From Pseudooceanicola onchidii (GTDB lineage: Bacteria > Pseudomonadota > Alphaproteobacteria > Rhodobacterales > Rhodobacteraceae): a stretch of 64,000 bases of DNA. Positions 1-9,473 of this stretch are shown here, piece by piece; the stretch's first letter is position 1; every line of letters starts with the position of its first letter. The translations under genes and the position numbers were made by a program. The notes under the pieces are model-generated. The model did no database searches. It saw only the letters and a list, made by a program, of their open reading frames with translations, and was not told the DNA's origin. The stretch covers positions 434,001 through 498,000 of the forward strand of contig NZ_SPUW01000001.1 in NCBI RefSeq assembly GCF_004959925.1, given 5' to 3'.

Positions 1-1267
1 CGATGAACCGGGCGCATTCGGCCTGGATCTGGTCTTCGGTGCAGAAGATATGCGCGTCATCCTGGGTGAACCCACGCACCCGCATGATCCCGTGCAGCGC
101 GCCCGAGGGTTCGAACCGCGCGCAGGATCCGAATTCGGCCAGCCGCAGCGGCAGGTCGCGATAGGATTTCAGACCCTGGTTGAACACCTGCACGTGGCAG
201 GGGCAGTTCATCGGCTTGAGCGCGTTGATGCGGGTGTGTTCGCGGCTCTTGGCCTCCGCATCGTCGTTTTCGCCGTCACGGCTTTCGTCGACTTCGACGA
301 CGAACATGTGGTGCTGGTACTTGTCCCAGTGGCCCGAGGCCTCCCACAGCTTGCGGTCGACGACCTGCGGGGTGTTGATTTCGCGATAGCCGCCCGCGCG
401 CTGCTTGCGGCGCATGTAGTCCTGAAGCTCGGTATAGATGGTCCACCCGTTCGGATGCCAGAACACCTGGCCCGGGGCTTCTTCCTGCATGTGGAACAGG
501 TCCATCTCGCGGCCAAGCTTGCGGTGGTCGCGCTTTTCGGCCTCTTCCAGCATCAGCATGTGCTGTTTGAGCGCCTTGCGGTCCTTGAAGGCCACGCCGT
601 AGATCCGTTGCAGCATCGGCCGGGTGCTGTCGCCCAGCCAGTAGGCGCCGGCCACGTGGGTCAGCTTGAATCCGTCGGCGGGCACCTGGCCGGTGTGCTG
701 CAGGTGCGGGCCGCGGCACAGATCCTGCCAGTCGCCATGCCAGTACATGCGGATCGGCTCGTCCCCGGGGATGCGGTTGATCAGCTCGACCTTGTAGGGC
801 TCGCCGGTCTTCTCGTAATGCGCGATGGCATCGGCGCGCGACCAGACCTCCGTCTTCACCGCGTCGCGGGCGTTGATGATGTCCTTCATCTTGGCTTCGA
901 TCTGGCCAAGGTCCTCGGGGGTGAAGGGCTCGGCCCGGTCGAAATCGTAGAACCAGCCATGATCGCGGACCGGGCCGATGGTGACCTTCACGTCCGGCCA
1001 GATCTCCTGCACGGCGCGGGCCATGATGTGGGCCAGGTCGTGGCGGATCAGCTCTAGCGCCTGATCGTCGTCCTGCAGGGTGTGGATGGCAATCTCGGCG
1101 TCGTCCTCGATCGGCCACTGCAGATCGTAATGCGCGCCGTTCACGGTCGCGCTGATCGCCTTCTTGCCAAGCGAGGTCGAGATGTCAGAGGCCACCTGCG
1201 CGGGCGTGATGCCGGCGTCGACCTGTTTGGAGTTGCCATCGGGGAAGGTGAGGGTGATCTGGGACAT
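1..1267 (-). CDS. thrS: Threonyl-tRNA synthetase, 3' end outside window
   Basis: Charges tRNA(Thr) with threonine in the cytoplasm. The visible 422 codons are the N-terminal two thirds of a protein that is usually about 640-650 residues. An N-terminal TGS domain (about residues 1-60) is followed by the editing domain with HDLAH and CRGPH, which supply the zinc/editing histidines and cysteine, and then the start of the class II catalytic core with the MNCPCH motif. The ATG at 1265-1267 follows a clear GGAGG ribosome site. The gene runs off the left edge, so no stop is seen. It has its own promoter (see 1331-1360). Confidence 0.96.
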   Translation of the reverse strand, partial: MSQITLTFPDGNSKQVDAGITPAQVASDISTSLGKKAISATVNGAHYDLQWPIEDDAEIAIHTLQDDDQALELIRHDLAHIMARAVQEIWPDVKVTIGPVRDHGWFYDFDRAEPFTPEDLGQIEAKMKDIINARDAVKTEVWSRADAIAHYEKTGEPYKVELINRIPGDEPIRMYWHGDWQDLCRGPHLQHTGQVPADGFKLTHVAGAYWLGDSTRPMLQRIYGVAFKDRKALKQHMLMLEEAEKRDHRKLGREMDLFHMQEEAPGQVFWHPNGWTIYTELQDYMRRKQRAGGYREINTPQVVDRKLWEASGHWDKYQHHMFVVEVDESRDGENDDAEAKSREHTRINALKPMNCPCHVQVFNQGLKSYRDLPLRLAEFGSCARFEPSGALHGIMRVRGFTQDDAHIFCTEDQIQAECARFI

Positions 1268-1330
1268 GTCTGTCCTCCTCGTCGGTTTGGCGCCCACGGA
1301 ACGCCCGGTTGCGGGTATGGTTTCGCGGGC

Positions 1331-1360
1331 ATAGGTGCGCGGACGGCGCGGTCTTGTCAA
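1331..1360 (-). promoter_or_regulatory. Likely thrS promoter
   Basis: On the minus strand a perfect -35 box TTGACA (1360-1355) is followed after 18 bases by ACCTAT (1336-1331), a usual alphaproteobacterial -10 form. Transcription would start near 1324, giving a leader of about 57 bases before the thrS ATG. No T-box or leader peptide is visible in that leader. Confidence 0.45.
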
Positions 1361-1691
1361 CACGCGATTGCCTGTGCAACCACGGCATGGCGTCGGTTTT
1401 GCCGCGTGCAACGGCCTCACCTGACAGTGTTTTTCGGTTTTCTGCCCCTTCGGCGGGAACCTGCCCTTGGCCGTGGCGTTGCCCTTGCGAAGGCAGGGTG
1501 CTGTGGAAGACGGGACGCGCCACGGTCCGTGATGAGCGGAGCAACCGGGGCGCTACGGGTATTTCAGAGTTGATTTCAAGACCGCCGCGGCGACCCGCGG
1601 TTCAGAACGACCCACTCCATTTCGATGACGACAGCCCGTCATCCGCCCACCCTGTCTTCACGAATTTCAGCCAGCCGCGAAGGCAAGCCCG
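1361..1691. other. Intergenic stretch without a supported gene
   Basis: This lies between the thrS promoter and the MFS gene. Open frames on both strands are short, lack good ribosome sites and show no recognisable domain. I see no strong hairpin or promoter for the rightward gene. Confidence 0.5.
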
Positions 1692-3002
1692 ATGACCCAG
1701 ACCGACCTGTCCGCCGACACCACTCCCGACACCCGGGCCGAGACCGACCTGTTCACCCGCATTGCCGGGGCCGACGGTGATGACAGGCCGGACGGGCAGG
1801 AAAGCCGGAACGGCCTGCGCTTCATCGGTAGCCTCAGCCTCTCGAAGGTCTCGGACGGGCTGATCGACCCCAAGCTGGTGCTCAGCTGGCTGATGACCGC
1901 ACTTGGCGCCCCCGCCGCGCTGGCCGCAGCACTGGTCCCGATCCGCGAGGCCGGGGCGCTGCTGCCGCAGGTCTTCTACGCCGGGCTGGTGCAGCGGATG
2001 CGTCACCGCAAGTGGATCTGGTCGGCCGGCGCGGCGGGGCAGGGCCTGTCGGCGCTTGGTATTGCCGTGGCGGGGCTGATGCTGGAAGGCACGGTTGCGG
2101 GCGTCGTTATCTGTGCCCTGCTGGCCCTTCTGGCGGTGTCCCGTGCGGCCTGTTCTGTGTCGACCAAGGACGTGCTGGGCCGGACGATCGAAAAGCGTCG
2201 GCGCGGTGCGGTGACCGGTCTGGCCGGATCCGTGGCCTCGATCGGCGTGGTGATCTTCGCGCTCTTGCTGGTCTCGGGGCTTTTGCAGGACAAGGGGCCG
2301 GTGCTGGTCGCCATCGCGCTGGCCGGGGTCTTCTGGCTGTCGGCGGCGGCGCTCTTCTCGACCATGGAGGAACCCGAGGTCGAACCGGACCCCGACGCGG
2401 GCCTGCCGCCGGTGCTGTCGGTCTTGCGGCAGGATGCGGATCTGCGCCGGTTCATTCTTGTGCGCGGGCTGCTGGTGTCGACGGCGCTGGCACCGCCCTG
2501 GATCGTCGTGATGACCGGCGAAGGGTCGGACAACCTGCTGGGTCGGCTGGGCGCGCTTGTGCTGGCCTCGGCCGGGGCGTCCTTTGTCAGTTCCTTCGTC
2601 TGGGGGCGGCTGTCGGATCGGTCGTCGCGCAGCGTGCTGGCGCTGTCGGGCGGGGTGGCCGCCGTGGCCCTGGCGGCGATGCTGGGGCTGGCCGCCTTGG
2701 GGCTGGCTACGGCGGCCTGGGCCGGGCCTGCGGTGCTGTTCGTGCTGATGCTGGCCTATCACGGCGTGCGGCAGGGGCGGTCGACCTACCTGGTCGACAT
2801 GTCGCCCGAGGATGACCGTGCGACCTATGCCGCCGTCGCCAACCTGACCATCGGGCTGATCCTGCTGGCCACCGGCGCTTTTGGCGGCGGGCTGGGGGCC
2901 ATCGGCGCGGCCTGGGCCGTGGGGGGCTTTGCCCTGATGGCGGCGGGGGGCGGCGCGCTGGCCATGACCCTGCGCGAGGTCGAGGGCCGCGATTGCGCGT
3001 AG
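1692..3002 (+). CDS. Major facilitator superfamily transporter, substrate unknown
   Basis: A 436-residue integral membrane protein with about 12 hydrophobic segments after a polar N-terminal tail of about 45 residues. The MFS-like features are paired bundles of helices and a basic cytoplasmic loop, YAGLVQRMRHRKW, between early helices. A charged central loop (EEPEVEPDPDAG, near residue 225) separates the two six-helix halves, as expected for this family. The ATG at 1692 is the only sensible start, but its ribosome site is weak. Downstream lie two hydrolases with short gaps, so co-transcription is possible. Nothing in the sequence identifies the substrate. Confidence 0.8.
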   Translation: MTQTDLSADTTPDTRAETDLFTRIAGADGDDRPDGQESRNGLRFIGSLSLSKVSDGLIDPKLVLSWLMTALGAPAALAAALVPIREAGALLPQVFYAGLVQRMRHRKWIWSAGAAGQGLSALGIAVAGLMLEGTVAGVVICALLALLAVSRAACSVSTKDVLGRTIEKRRRGAVTGLAGSVASIGVVIFALLLVSGLLQDKGPVLVAIALAGVFWLSAAALFSTMEEPEVEPDPDAGLPPVLSVLRQDADLRRFILVRGLLVSTALAPPWIVVMTGEGSDNLLGRLGALVLASAGASFVSSFVWGRLSDRSSRSVLALSGGVAAVALAAMLGLAALGLATAAWAGPAVLFVLMLAYHGVRQGRSTYLVDMSPEDDRATYAAVANLTIGLILLATGAFGGGLGAIGAAWAVGGFALMAAGGGALAMTLREVEGRDCA

Positions 3003-3048
3003 CGCGCTGACATGGCACACATTTGCCCGACGCCATCGGAGAGCCGCC

Positions 3049-3807
3049 ATGACCGACCCTGATTTCCTGACCACGCCACAGGGCCGCCGCATCGCCTATC
3101 GCCGCACCGAAGGCGCGGGGCCGGGGGTGGTTTTCCTCGGCGGGTTCAAATCCGACATGCAGGGCAACAAGGCCATCGCGCTGGAAGACTGGGCCAGACG
3201 TGAGGGCCGGGCCTTTCTGCGGTTCGACTATTCCGGTCACGGGGAAAGCGACGGTGAATTCATCGCGGGGTGCATCGGCGACTGGGCCGAAGACGCCCGT
3301 GCCGCCATCACCCAGCTGACCGAGGGGCCGCAGATCCTTGTCGGGTCGTCCATGGGCGGCTGGATTTCCCTTCTCATGACCAAGGCGATCCCCGATCACG
3401 TCGCGGGGCTGGTCACCATCGCCGCCGCGCCGGACTTCACTGAAGACAGCATGTGGGCCGGGTTCGACGATGCACAGCGTGCCGCGCTTGAAATGGTCGA
3501 ACAGGTGTCGCTGCCGTCGGACTATGGCGACCCCTACATCATCACCAAGCGCCTGATCGAGGACGGGCGCCGCCACCTTGTGCTGCGCGGCCCGATTGAG
3601 CTGCCCTTCCCGACGCGGTTCCTGATCGGCACCGCGGACACCGCCGTCGACCTGTCCGTCGCCTACCGGCTGATGGACCGCGCGCAAGGCCCCGACATCC
3701 GCCTGACGCTGGTCAAGGGCTCGGATCACCGGTTTTCCGAACCGGCCGAACTGCGGCTGATCGAGGACATGGTTGCGCAGGTTTCCGCTGCAATCGTCGC
3801 CGGATAG
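3049..3807 (+). CDS. Alpha/beta hydrolase (serine hydrolase)
   Basis: A 252-residue soluble protein with the alpha/beta hydrolase pattern. The nucleophile elbow is GSSMGG (Ser near residue 103), preceded by the oxyanion-region strand VVFLGGF and the FDYSGHGES turn. A late Asp/His pair sits in IGTADTAVD and GSDHRFSE and would complete the triad. It resembles the family of mammalian ABHD10 thioesterase, but the substrate is not fixed by sequence. An AGAGCC element precedes the ATG. The neighbouring gene is a second, unrelated alpha/beta hydrolase. Confidence 0.85.
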   Translation: MTDPDFLTTPQGRRIAYRRTEGAGPGVVFLGGFKSDMQGNKAIALEDWARREGRAFLRFDYSGHGESDGEFIAGCIGDWAEDARAAITQLTEGPQILVGSSMGGWISLLMTKAIPDHVAGLVTIAAAPDFTEDSMWAGFDDAQRAALEMVEQVSLPSDYGDPYIITKRLIEDGRRHLVLRGPIELPFPTRFLIGTADTAVDLSVAYRLMDRAQGPDIRLTLVKGSDHRFSEPAELRLIEDMVAQVSAAIVAG

Positions 3808-3876
3808 CACCCGCAGGGGTTGACCTGTCCGCCAGATGTGAGACGATTCTGGAAAAGAGGCGGGGCAGGCCCACAG

Positions 3877-4584
3877 ATGACAGTTCCGATCGTATTCCTA
3901 CCGGGATACCTGTGCGATCAGCGCATGTATCTGGCCCAGGCCTATGATCTGTCGGCGCGCCACATCGTCATCCAGGCGCCCCTGTTGGGCGAACGGTGCG
4001 AGGAGATGGCCTCGAACCTGCTGCCCAACCTGCCACCTCGGTTCGCGCTGGTCGGCGCGTCGCTTGGCGGCACCGTCGCGCTGGAAATCCTGCGGAAATC
4101 GCCGGAACGTGTCAAACGTCTGTGCCTGATTGCCACCGATGTCTTTCCCGATGCGCCGAATGTGTCGGCCGACCGGGAACCCTTGCTGGTGCAGGCCCGC
4201 GCCGGTCGCTTCGCCGAGGCCGTGCGCGCCACCCTGCCGCCGGATGCGCTGGCCCCCGGAGTCGGACGGGCCCATGTGGCCGACACCTACGCCGACATGG
4301 CCGAGGGCCAGGGGCTGGCGGGCTTCCAGATCCAGACCCGCGCCCAGCAACGCCGCCGCGACCACCAGTCGACGCTCTATCGCGCGCAATGCCCGGTCCA
4401 GATCATCGCCGGCCAGCACGACACGATCGTGACCCCCAAACGCCAGGCTTTCATGGCCGAACTGGCACCCTGGGCGACGTTCACCTGCCTTCCGACCGCG
4501 GGCCATCTGCCCACGCTTGAAGATCCGGGCGGCGTGGCTGCGGTGCTGCACGACTGGCTGGAGGCGACGCCGAAGGCAGCCTGA
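3877..4584 (+). CDS. Alpha/beta hydrolase, second
   Basis: About 235 residues. The oxyanion strand VPIVFLPGYLCDQRMY is at the very N-terminus, the nucleophile motif GASLGG is near residue 70, and the late Asp and His are in AGQHDTIV and TAGHLPTLE. I chose the ATG at 3877 because an upstream in-frame TTG at 3820 would add 19 polar residues before the first core strand and has no ribosome site. It is a short-chain family member without a lid domain long enough to suggest a lipase; the substrate is unknown. It ends 128 bases before the convergent xerC. Confidence 0.82.
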   Translation: MTVPIVFLPGYLCDQRMYLAQAYDLSARHIVIQAPLLGERCEEMASNLLPNLPPRFALVGASLGGTVALEILRKSPERVKRLCLIATDVFPDAPNVSADREPLLVQARAGRFAEAVRATLPPDALAPGVGRAHVADTYADMAEGQGLAGFQIQTRAQQRRRDHQSTLYRAQCPVQIIAGQHDTIVTPKRQAFMAELAPWATFTCLPTAGHLPTLEDPGGVAAVLHDWLEATPKAA

Positions 4585-4712
4585 GCGGTCGGACGGGCGC
4601 TGGTCCGGCGGTGCTACACACCCTGTTGCGGGCCGGGGAAGAGTGCCGGACAGTGTGCCAAAGACCCGACCCACTCTGGTGCCGGGTCCGCCAAGGCTTT
4701 ACGGCGCCGGTG

Positions 4713-5645
4713 TTATCCCTTCGCCGCCCTCGGGTGGGCCTTGTCGTAGACCTCCATCAGCCGCGCCGTGTCCACAGCCGTGTAGACCTGGGTCGTCGAC
4801 AGCGATGCATGGCCCAGCAGGTCCTGGATCGACCGCAGGTCGCCCCCCGCGCTCAGCAGGTGGGTGGCAAAGGAATGGCGCATGGCATGGGGCGTGGCCG
4901 AGGACGGCAGGCCAAGCGCCATGCGGGCCTGCGCCACCACCTTCTGCACCGTGCGCGGCGACAGCGCGCCGCCCCGCACCGCCCGGAAGATGGGCATGCC
5001 GGGTTCCAGGATATGCGGCAGGATGTCGAGATAGGCCTCGACCGCGCGCCGGGCGGGGGCGATGACCGGCACGATACGTTCTTTCCCGCCCTTGCCGGTG
5101 ATCCGCAGCGTATCGCCAAGGGGCAGCGCCTGGGTCGTCAGCGACAGCGCCTCTGAGATCCGCAGCCCGCAGCCGTAAAGCAGGGTCACCACGGCCGCAT
5201 CCCGTGCCGCGACCCAAGGCCGGGCGTCCCAGCTGCCGACCGTGTCGATCATGGCGCGGGCGGCGTCTTCGGGCAGGGGGCGGGGCAGCGATTTCTGAAA
5301 CTTCGGCGCCCGCGCGGACAGGACGGGGGTAACATCGACCGCTTCACGCTGCGCCAGCCAGCGGTGGAAGGTCTTGACCGCCGACAGCTTGCGCGCCAGC
5401 GACCGCGCGCCCAGACCCTGCGACCGTTCGCGTGCCATCCAGGCCCGCATGTCCGAGGTCCGGACGCCCGCCAGCGCCACCAGGCCCTGGGGTCCGCCCA
5501 TGTGTTCAGTCATGAACGACAGGTAGTCGACAAGATCGCGGCGATAGGATCCGACCGTGGCCTCCGACGCGCCGCGCAGCGACCGCATCCCCGACAGCCA
5601 GTCGGCCAGGGCGTCGCGCGCAGCGTCGGAGATCATCAGGCTCAT
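4713..5645 (-). CDS. xerC: Tyrosine recombinase XerC
   Basis: A site-specific recombinase that resolves chromosome dimers at dif with XerD. The 310-residue protein has an N-terminal SAM-like core-binding domain (about 1-90) and a catalytic domain. All the family residues are visible: Arg in GCGLRISEAL, Lys in TGKGGKERIVP, His and Arg in HAMRHSFATHLL, the second His in LLGHASLSTTQ, and the Tyr nucleophile in QVYT. The ATG overlaps the TGA of the DUF484 gene by one base (TGATG arrangement), which fixes the start and argues for translational coupling. The DUF484-xerC order is the same as in many proteobacteria and favours XerC over XerD. Confidence 0.93.
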   Translation of the reverse strand: MSLMISDAARDALADWLSGMRSLRGASEATVGSYRRDLVDYLSFMTEHMGGPQGLVALAGVRTSDMRAWMARERSQGLGARSLARKLSAVKTFHRWLAQREAVDVTPVLSARAPKFQKSLPRPLPEDAARAMIDTVGSWDARPWVAARDAAVVTLLYGCGLRISEALSLTTQALPLGDTLRITGKGGKERIVPVIAPARRAVEAYLDILPHILEPGMPIFRAVRGGALSPRTVQKVVAQARMALGLPSSATPHAMRHSFATHLLSAGGDLRSIQDLLGHASLSTTQVYTAVDTARLMEVYDKAHPRAAKG

Positions 5646-6349
5646 CAGTTCAGCCAGCGCCGCATGGTGCGTTCGAAGACGCCTGCGAAGAACCCCAGCA
5701 GGTCCGTGCCGTGTTGCGGCGTGAACTGGTGCGGATCCTCGGCGCCCATCACCAGCATCCCCGGCAGGCGCCCGGGCCCGAAGTTGAGCCTCAGGCAGGC
5801 CTCGCTGCGGACCCATTCGTAGGCGTCGCCGTAGATCGACTGATGGCCGCCCTGCACCTGACGCAGGTTCACCTGGCGTGGCGGCGCACCGCGCCCGCCG
5901 TCGGCATACTGGTCGCAGAACCCCGGCGGCACGACGCGCAGCACCGCGCCCACCTTGCCGATGGTCGGGTCGTCTTCGGTCTGCACGGTTTCCAGCACCA
6001 AATGCATGTGATCGACGCCAAGCGTCTCGGCCACTTCGCCTTCGAGGTCGCGCAGGAAGGATTCGAAATCCAGCGGGTCCAGAAGGCTCAGCACGGCGCG
6101 GTGCACCTGGTTCGTCCCGGCAAGGTTTTCATAGGCGGCGGCGATGACCGAGCGGTGCGTGTCTTCCAGCCGTTCCAGCCGGGCCTCCAGCCGTTCCATC
6201 GCGACGCCGCGCAGGTCCACCACGTTCGATCCGGTGGCCCGGTCGTTGGCGGCGATCAGCGCGGTCATCAGATCGTGGTCTTCAAGAATGGTGTCCGGCT
6301 CCGCGAGGATTCGTTCGCGAAGGGACGCATCAATCGTGGGGTTGGTCAT
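5645..6349 (-). CDS. DUF484 family protein
   Basis: A 234-residue protein with an N-terminal helical coiled-coil stretch (about residues 30-75, rich in Glu, Arg and Leu) and a GAF-like C-terminal half, the known architecture of DUF484. The molecular function is unknown; the family is regularly found upstream of xerC. I chose the ATG at 6349, since the open frame reaches 20 codons further but through a Lys-rich stretch next to the terminator hairpin of the preceding gene. It is coupled to xerC by a one-base overlap. Confidence 0.85.
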   Translation of the reverse strand: MTNPTIDASLRERILAEPDTILEDHDLMTALIAANDRATGSNVVDLRGVAMERLEARLERLEDTHRSVIAAAYENLAGTNQVHRAVLSLLDPLDFESFLRDLEGEVAETLGVDHMHLVLETVQTEDDPTIGKVGAVLRVVPPGFCDQYADGGRGAPPRQVNLRQVQGGHQSIYGDAYEWVRSEACLRLNFGPGRLPGMLVMGAEDPHQFTPQHGTDLLGFFAGVFERTMRRWLN

Positions 6350-6395
6350 GGTCTTTCGGGCCTGCTTCTTTTTGTCTTTTGCCTGTGGATACCAG

Positions 6396-6423
6396 AAAAG
6401 GCCGGGCATCGCGCCGGCCTTTT
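6396..6423 (-). terminator. Intrinsic terminator after fsa
   Basis: A perfect 10-bp inverted repeat, AAAAGGCCGG and CCGGCCTTTT, with an 8-base loop. It lies 3' of fsa on the minus strand, and the end of the stem supplies the T tract. By symmetry it could also stop rightward transcripts. Confidence 0.8.
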
Positions 6424-6473
6424 CGTGTCATTTTCTTGCTTTTTTCCGGGGTGAGCCCCGAATGCGACAACCC

Positions 6474-7127
6474 TCAGAGGATCGAGATATTGGCCGCCTT
6501 GATATCCGCCAGGAAGGCATCGAGCCCCTTGTCGGTGAGCACGTGGTTCGCCATCGCCTTGATCACGGCCGGCGGCGCGGTCATCACGTCGGCGCCGATC
6601 TTGGCGCATTCGGTCACGTGGTTCACCGTACGGATCGAGGCCGCGAGGATTTCGGTGTCGTAGCCATAATTGTCATAGATCGTGCGAATGTCCGCGATCA
6701 GGTCGAGGCCATCGAGGTTGATGTCGTCCAGACGCCCGATGAACGGGGAAATGAACGTCGCGCCCGCCTTGGCTGCCAGCAGCGCCTGGTTGGCCGAGAA
6801 GCACAGCGTCACGTTGACCATGTTGCCTTCGCCCGACAGCACCTTGCAGGCCTTCAGGCCGTCCCAGGTCAGCGGCACTTTCACGGCGATGTTGTCGGCG
6901 ATCTTGGCGAGCTTGCGGCCCTCGGCGATCATCGTCTCGGCATCGGTCGCGGTGACCTCGGCGGACACGGGGCCGTCGACCAGATCGCAGATCTCCTTGG
7001 TCACTTCCAGGATGTCGCGGCCGGACTTCTTGATGAGCGAGGGGTTGGTGGTCACGCCGTCGACCATGCCCAGCTCGTTCAGCTCGGCAATGGCGGGGAC
7101 ATCGGCGGTATCGACGAAGAATTTCAT
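6474..7127 (-). CDS. fsa: Transaldolase-like fructose-6-phosphate aldolase (TalC/FSA family)
   Basis: A 217-residue TIM-barrel aldolase of the short transaldolase class. It starts [10 protein letters not shown] and carries the signature [13 protein letters not shown] and the Schiff-base lysine in NIAVKVPLT. The length matches the decameric TalC/FSA subfamily and not classical 310-residue transaldolases. The expected role is sugar-phosphate interconversion in the pentose phosphate pathway or cleavage of fructose 6-phosphate; sequence alone does not decide which. An ATG 11 codons into the open frame is used because the family starts there. It is divergent from priA across 133 bases. Confidence 0.92.
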   Translation of the reverse strand: MKFFVDTADVPAIAELNELGMVDGVTTNPSLIKKSGRDILEVTKEICDLVDGPVSAEVTATDAETMIAEGRKLAKIADNIAVKVPLTWDGLKACKVLSGEGNMVNVTLCFSANQALLAAKAGATFISPFIGRLDDINLDGLDLIADIRTIYDNYGYDTEILAASIRTVNHVTECAKIGADVMTAPPAVIKAMANHVLTDKGLDAFLADIKAANISIL

Positions 7128-7260
7128 GTCAGGTCTCCGGGGCAGGCCCGGCAGATGCACGCCGGGGGTTGGAAAGACGTCGCCCGCGATTTACCCGATA
7201 GGGGAGAGGTCCGAAACCCCGGATCGCCATTTACGTTTGCGCTAACCGCAAGGAGAGCCC

Positions 7261-9456
7261 TTGGACGATCGGTCCCATTTCGCCGCCGGAGAGCTGGTGT
7301 CGGTCCTGACCGCCCAGCCGCTGGACCGGTTCCTGGATTACAAGGCGCCCGAGGGCGGCGTGTTCCTGGGGGCCTACGTGCAGGTGCCGCTTGGGCCCCG
7401 GCAGGTGCTGGGCGTGGTCTGGGGGCCGGGCAAGGGTGATTTCGACTACAACAAGGTGCGGCCCGTTACCAAGGTGCTGGACGCCGCGCCGATGCGCGAC
7501 GAGATGCGCGAATTCCTTGTCCGGGCAGGGGATTACACCCTGACGCCGATGTCCGCGATGCTGCGGCTGGCGACCCGCGCGCCGGGCTTGTCGAACCCAC
7601 CCTCGATGCAGAAGGTCTATCGCCTGGGCGGGGTCGAACCCGACCGGATGACCGATGCCCGCACCCGCGTTCTGGACGTGCTGCGCGATTATGGCGGGCT
7701 GTCCTTCACGCTCAAGGAACTGGCCGAGATGGCCGGTGTGTCGACCGGCGTGGTCAAGGGGCTGGTGACCCAAGGCGCGGTGCGCGAAGAGGAAACCCCT
7801 CGCGATCTGCCCTATCCACGCATGGACACCGCCCGCCACGGCAAGCCACTGACCGACGATCAGGCGGCGGCGGCGGCGCGCCTGTCCGACGGGTTCGCCA
7901 AGGGCGGCTATGGCACCACCCTGCTGCGCGGCGTCACCGGGTCGGGCAAGACCGAGGTTTACCTCGAGGCCGTGGCCGCCTGCCTGGCCGCCGGACGTCA
8001 GGCGCTGGTCATGCTGCCGGAAATTGCCCTGTCCGAACAATTCCTTGTCCGGGTCGAACAACGCTTTGGCGCCAAGCCCGTCGAATGGCATTCGGGCGTC
8101 ACCATGACCGAACGTCGCCGCGCCTGGAAGATGATCGGACAGGGCGAGGCCGAGCTGGTGGTGGGCGCACGGTCGGCGCTGTTCCTGCCCTACCGCGACC
8201 TCGGGCTGATCGTCGTGGATGAGGAGCACGACACCTCGTACAAGCAGGATGACGGGGTCATCTACAACGCCCGCGACATGGCGGTGCTGCGCGCCTCTCT
8301 GGCGGGGGCACGGGTGGTCCTGGCCTCGGCCACGCCATCACTTGAGACCTGGGCCAACGCGGATGCGGGGAAATATGACCGGCTCGACCTGACCAGCCGG
8401 TTCGGGGAATCGGTGCTGCCGGACATGCGGTCGATCGACATGCGGGCGCAGAAGGTCGACCCGGGGCGCTGGATTTCGCCCGCGCTGGTCACGGCGGTCA
8501 TGCAGCGGATGGAGCGGGGCGAACAGTCGCTGCTGTTCCTCAACCGTCGCGGCTATGCGCCGGTGACGCTGTGCCGGGCCTGCGGCGAACAGATCGCCTG
8601 TGACCACTGTGACGCGCGGATGGTCGAACACCGGTTCCTGAAACGGCTGGTCTGCCACCAGTGCGGCGAGACAAAGCCGATGCCAACCGAATGCCCGTCG
8701 TGTCACGTCGAAGGCAAGCTGGCCCCGATCGGGCCCGGGGTCGAACGGCTGGCCGAAGAGGTCGCTGCGGTCTTTCCTGACGCCAAGACGGCGGTGCTGT
8801 CCTCGGATCTATTTTCCTCGGCCCGCGCGCTGAAGGAGGCGATTGCCCAGATCGCCGACGGGGATGTCGATATCGTCATCGGCACACAACTGGTGGCCAA
8901 GGGGCACAACTTTCCGCGCCTGACGCTGGTGGGCGTGATCGACGCGGATCTCGGGCTGCAGGGTTCCGACCTGCGCGCCGCCGAACGCACCTTTCAGCTG
9001 ATGCGGCAGGTGGCGGGTCGCGCCGGGCGGGCCGAGGCTCCGGGCGAGGCGCTGCTGCAATCGCATCAGCCCGACCACCCGGTGATCCGCGCCATCCTGA
9101 CCGGCGACGAGGAAGATTTCTGGCGCGCCGAGGCCGATGCCCGCCGCGCCGCCGGGATGCCGCCCTACGGTCGGCTGGCGGCGGTGATCCTGTCGGCGCC
9201 CGAGGCACAGCTGGCCTTTGGCGCAGGCCAGGACCTGGCGCGGCGTCCGGGACCGCTGACCGCCATCGGCGCGCAGGTCTTTGGCCCCGCGCCCGCCCCC
9301 ATTGCGCGGATCCGGGGGCGGCACCGCGTCCGCCTGTTGGTGAAGGCCGACAAGGGCGTGGCGCTGCAGGCGGCGATGGCGCAATGGGTCGGGCAGCTGC
9401 GGCCCCACAAGGATCTGCGCGTGGCCTTGGACATCGACCCGCAGAGCTTTTTCTGA
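7261..9456 (+). CDS. priA: Primosomal replication restart helicase PriA
   Basis: A 731-residue 3'-5' helicase that reloads the replisome at collapsed forks. The N-terminal DNA-binding domain is followed by Walker A GVTGSGKT (about 224-231), the DEEH box (320-323) and TSYKQDD. Zinc-binding Cys pairs lie between about 438 and 478 (CRACGEQIACDHC and CHQCG...CPSC), with helicase motifs V and VI behind them (GTQLVAKGHNFP, QVAGRAGR). Translation starts at TTG 7261, supported by AAGGAG at 7250-7255; no in-frame ATG gives a full N-terminus. It is followed by an unusual structured region. Confidence 0.96.
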   Translation: MDDRSHFAAGELVSVLTAQPLDRFLDYKAPEGGVFLGAYVQVPLGPRQVLGVVWGPGKGDFDYNKVRPVTKVLDAAPMRDEMREFLVRAGDYTLTPMSAMLRLATRAPGLSNPPSMQKVYRLGGVEPDRMTDARTRVLDVLRDYGGLSFTLKELAEMAGVSTGVVKGLVTQGAVREEETPRDLPYPRMDTARHGKPLTDDQAAAAARLSDGFAKGGYGTTLLRGVTGSGKTEVYLEAVAACLAAGRQALVMLPEIALSEQFLVRVEQRFGAKPVEWHSGVTMTERRRAWKMIGQGEAELVVGARSALFLPYRDLGLIVVDEEHDTSYKQDDGVIYNARDMAVLRASLAGARVVLASATPSLETWANADAGKYDRLDLTSRFGESVLPDMRSIDMRAQKVDPGRWISPALVTAVMQRMERGEQSLLFLNRRGYAPVTLCRACGEQIACDHCDARMVEHRFLKRLVCHQCGETKPMPTECPSCHVEGKLAPIGPGVERLAEEVAAVFPDAKTAVLSSDLFSSARALKEAIAQIADGDVDIVIGTQLVAKGHNFPRLTLVGVIDADLGLQGSDLRAAERTFQLMRQVAGRAGRAEAPGEALLQSHQPDHPVIRAILTGDEEDFWRAEADARRAAGMPPYGRLAAVILSAPEAQLAFGAGQDLARRPGPLTAIGAQVFGPAPAPIARIRGRHRVRLLVKADKGVALQAAMAQWVGQLRPHKDLRVALDIDPQSFF

Positions 9457-9473
9457 GACGTGTACTTTGCCGA

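Noticed and set aside
1309-1695. Overlapping frames upstream of the MFS gene on both strands
   Set aside because: Several frames of similar length coexist with no ribosome site and no domain, and part is occupied by the thrS promoter.
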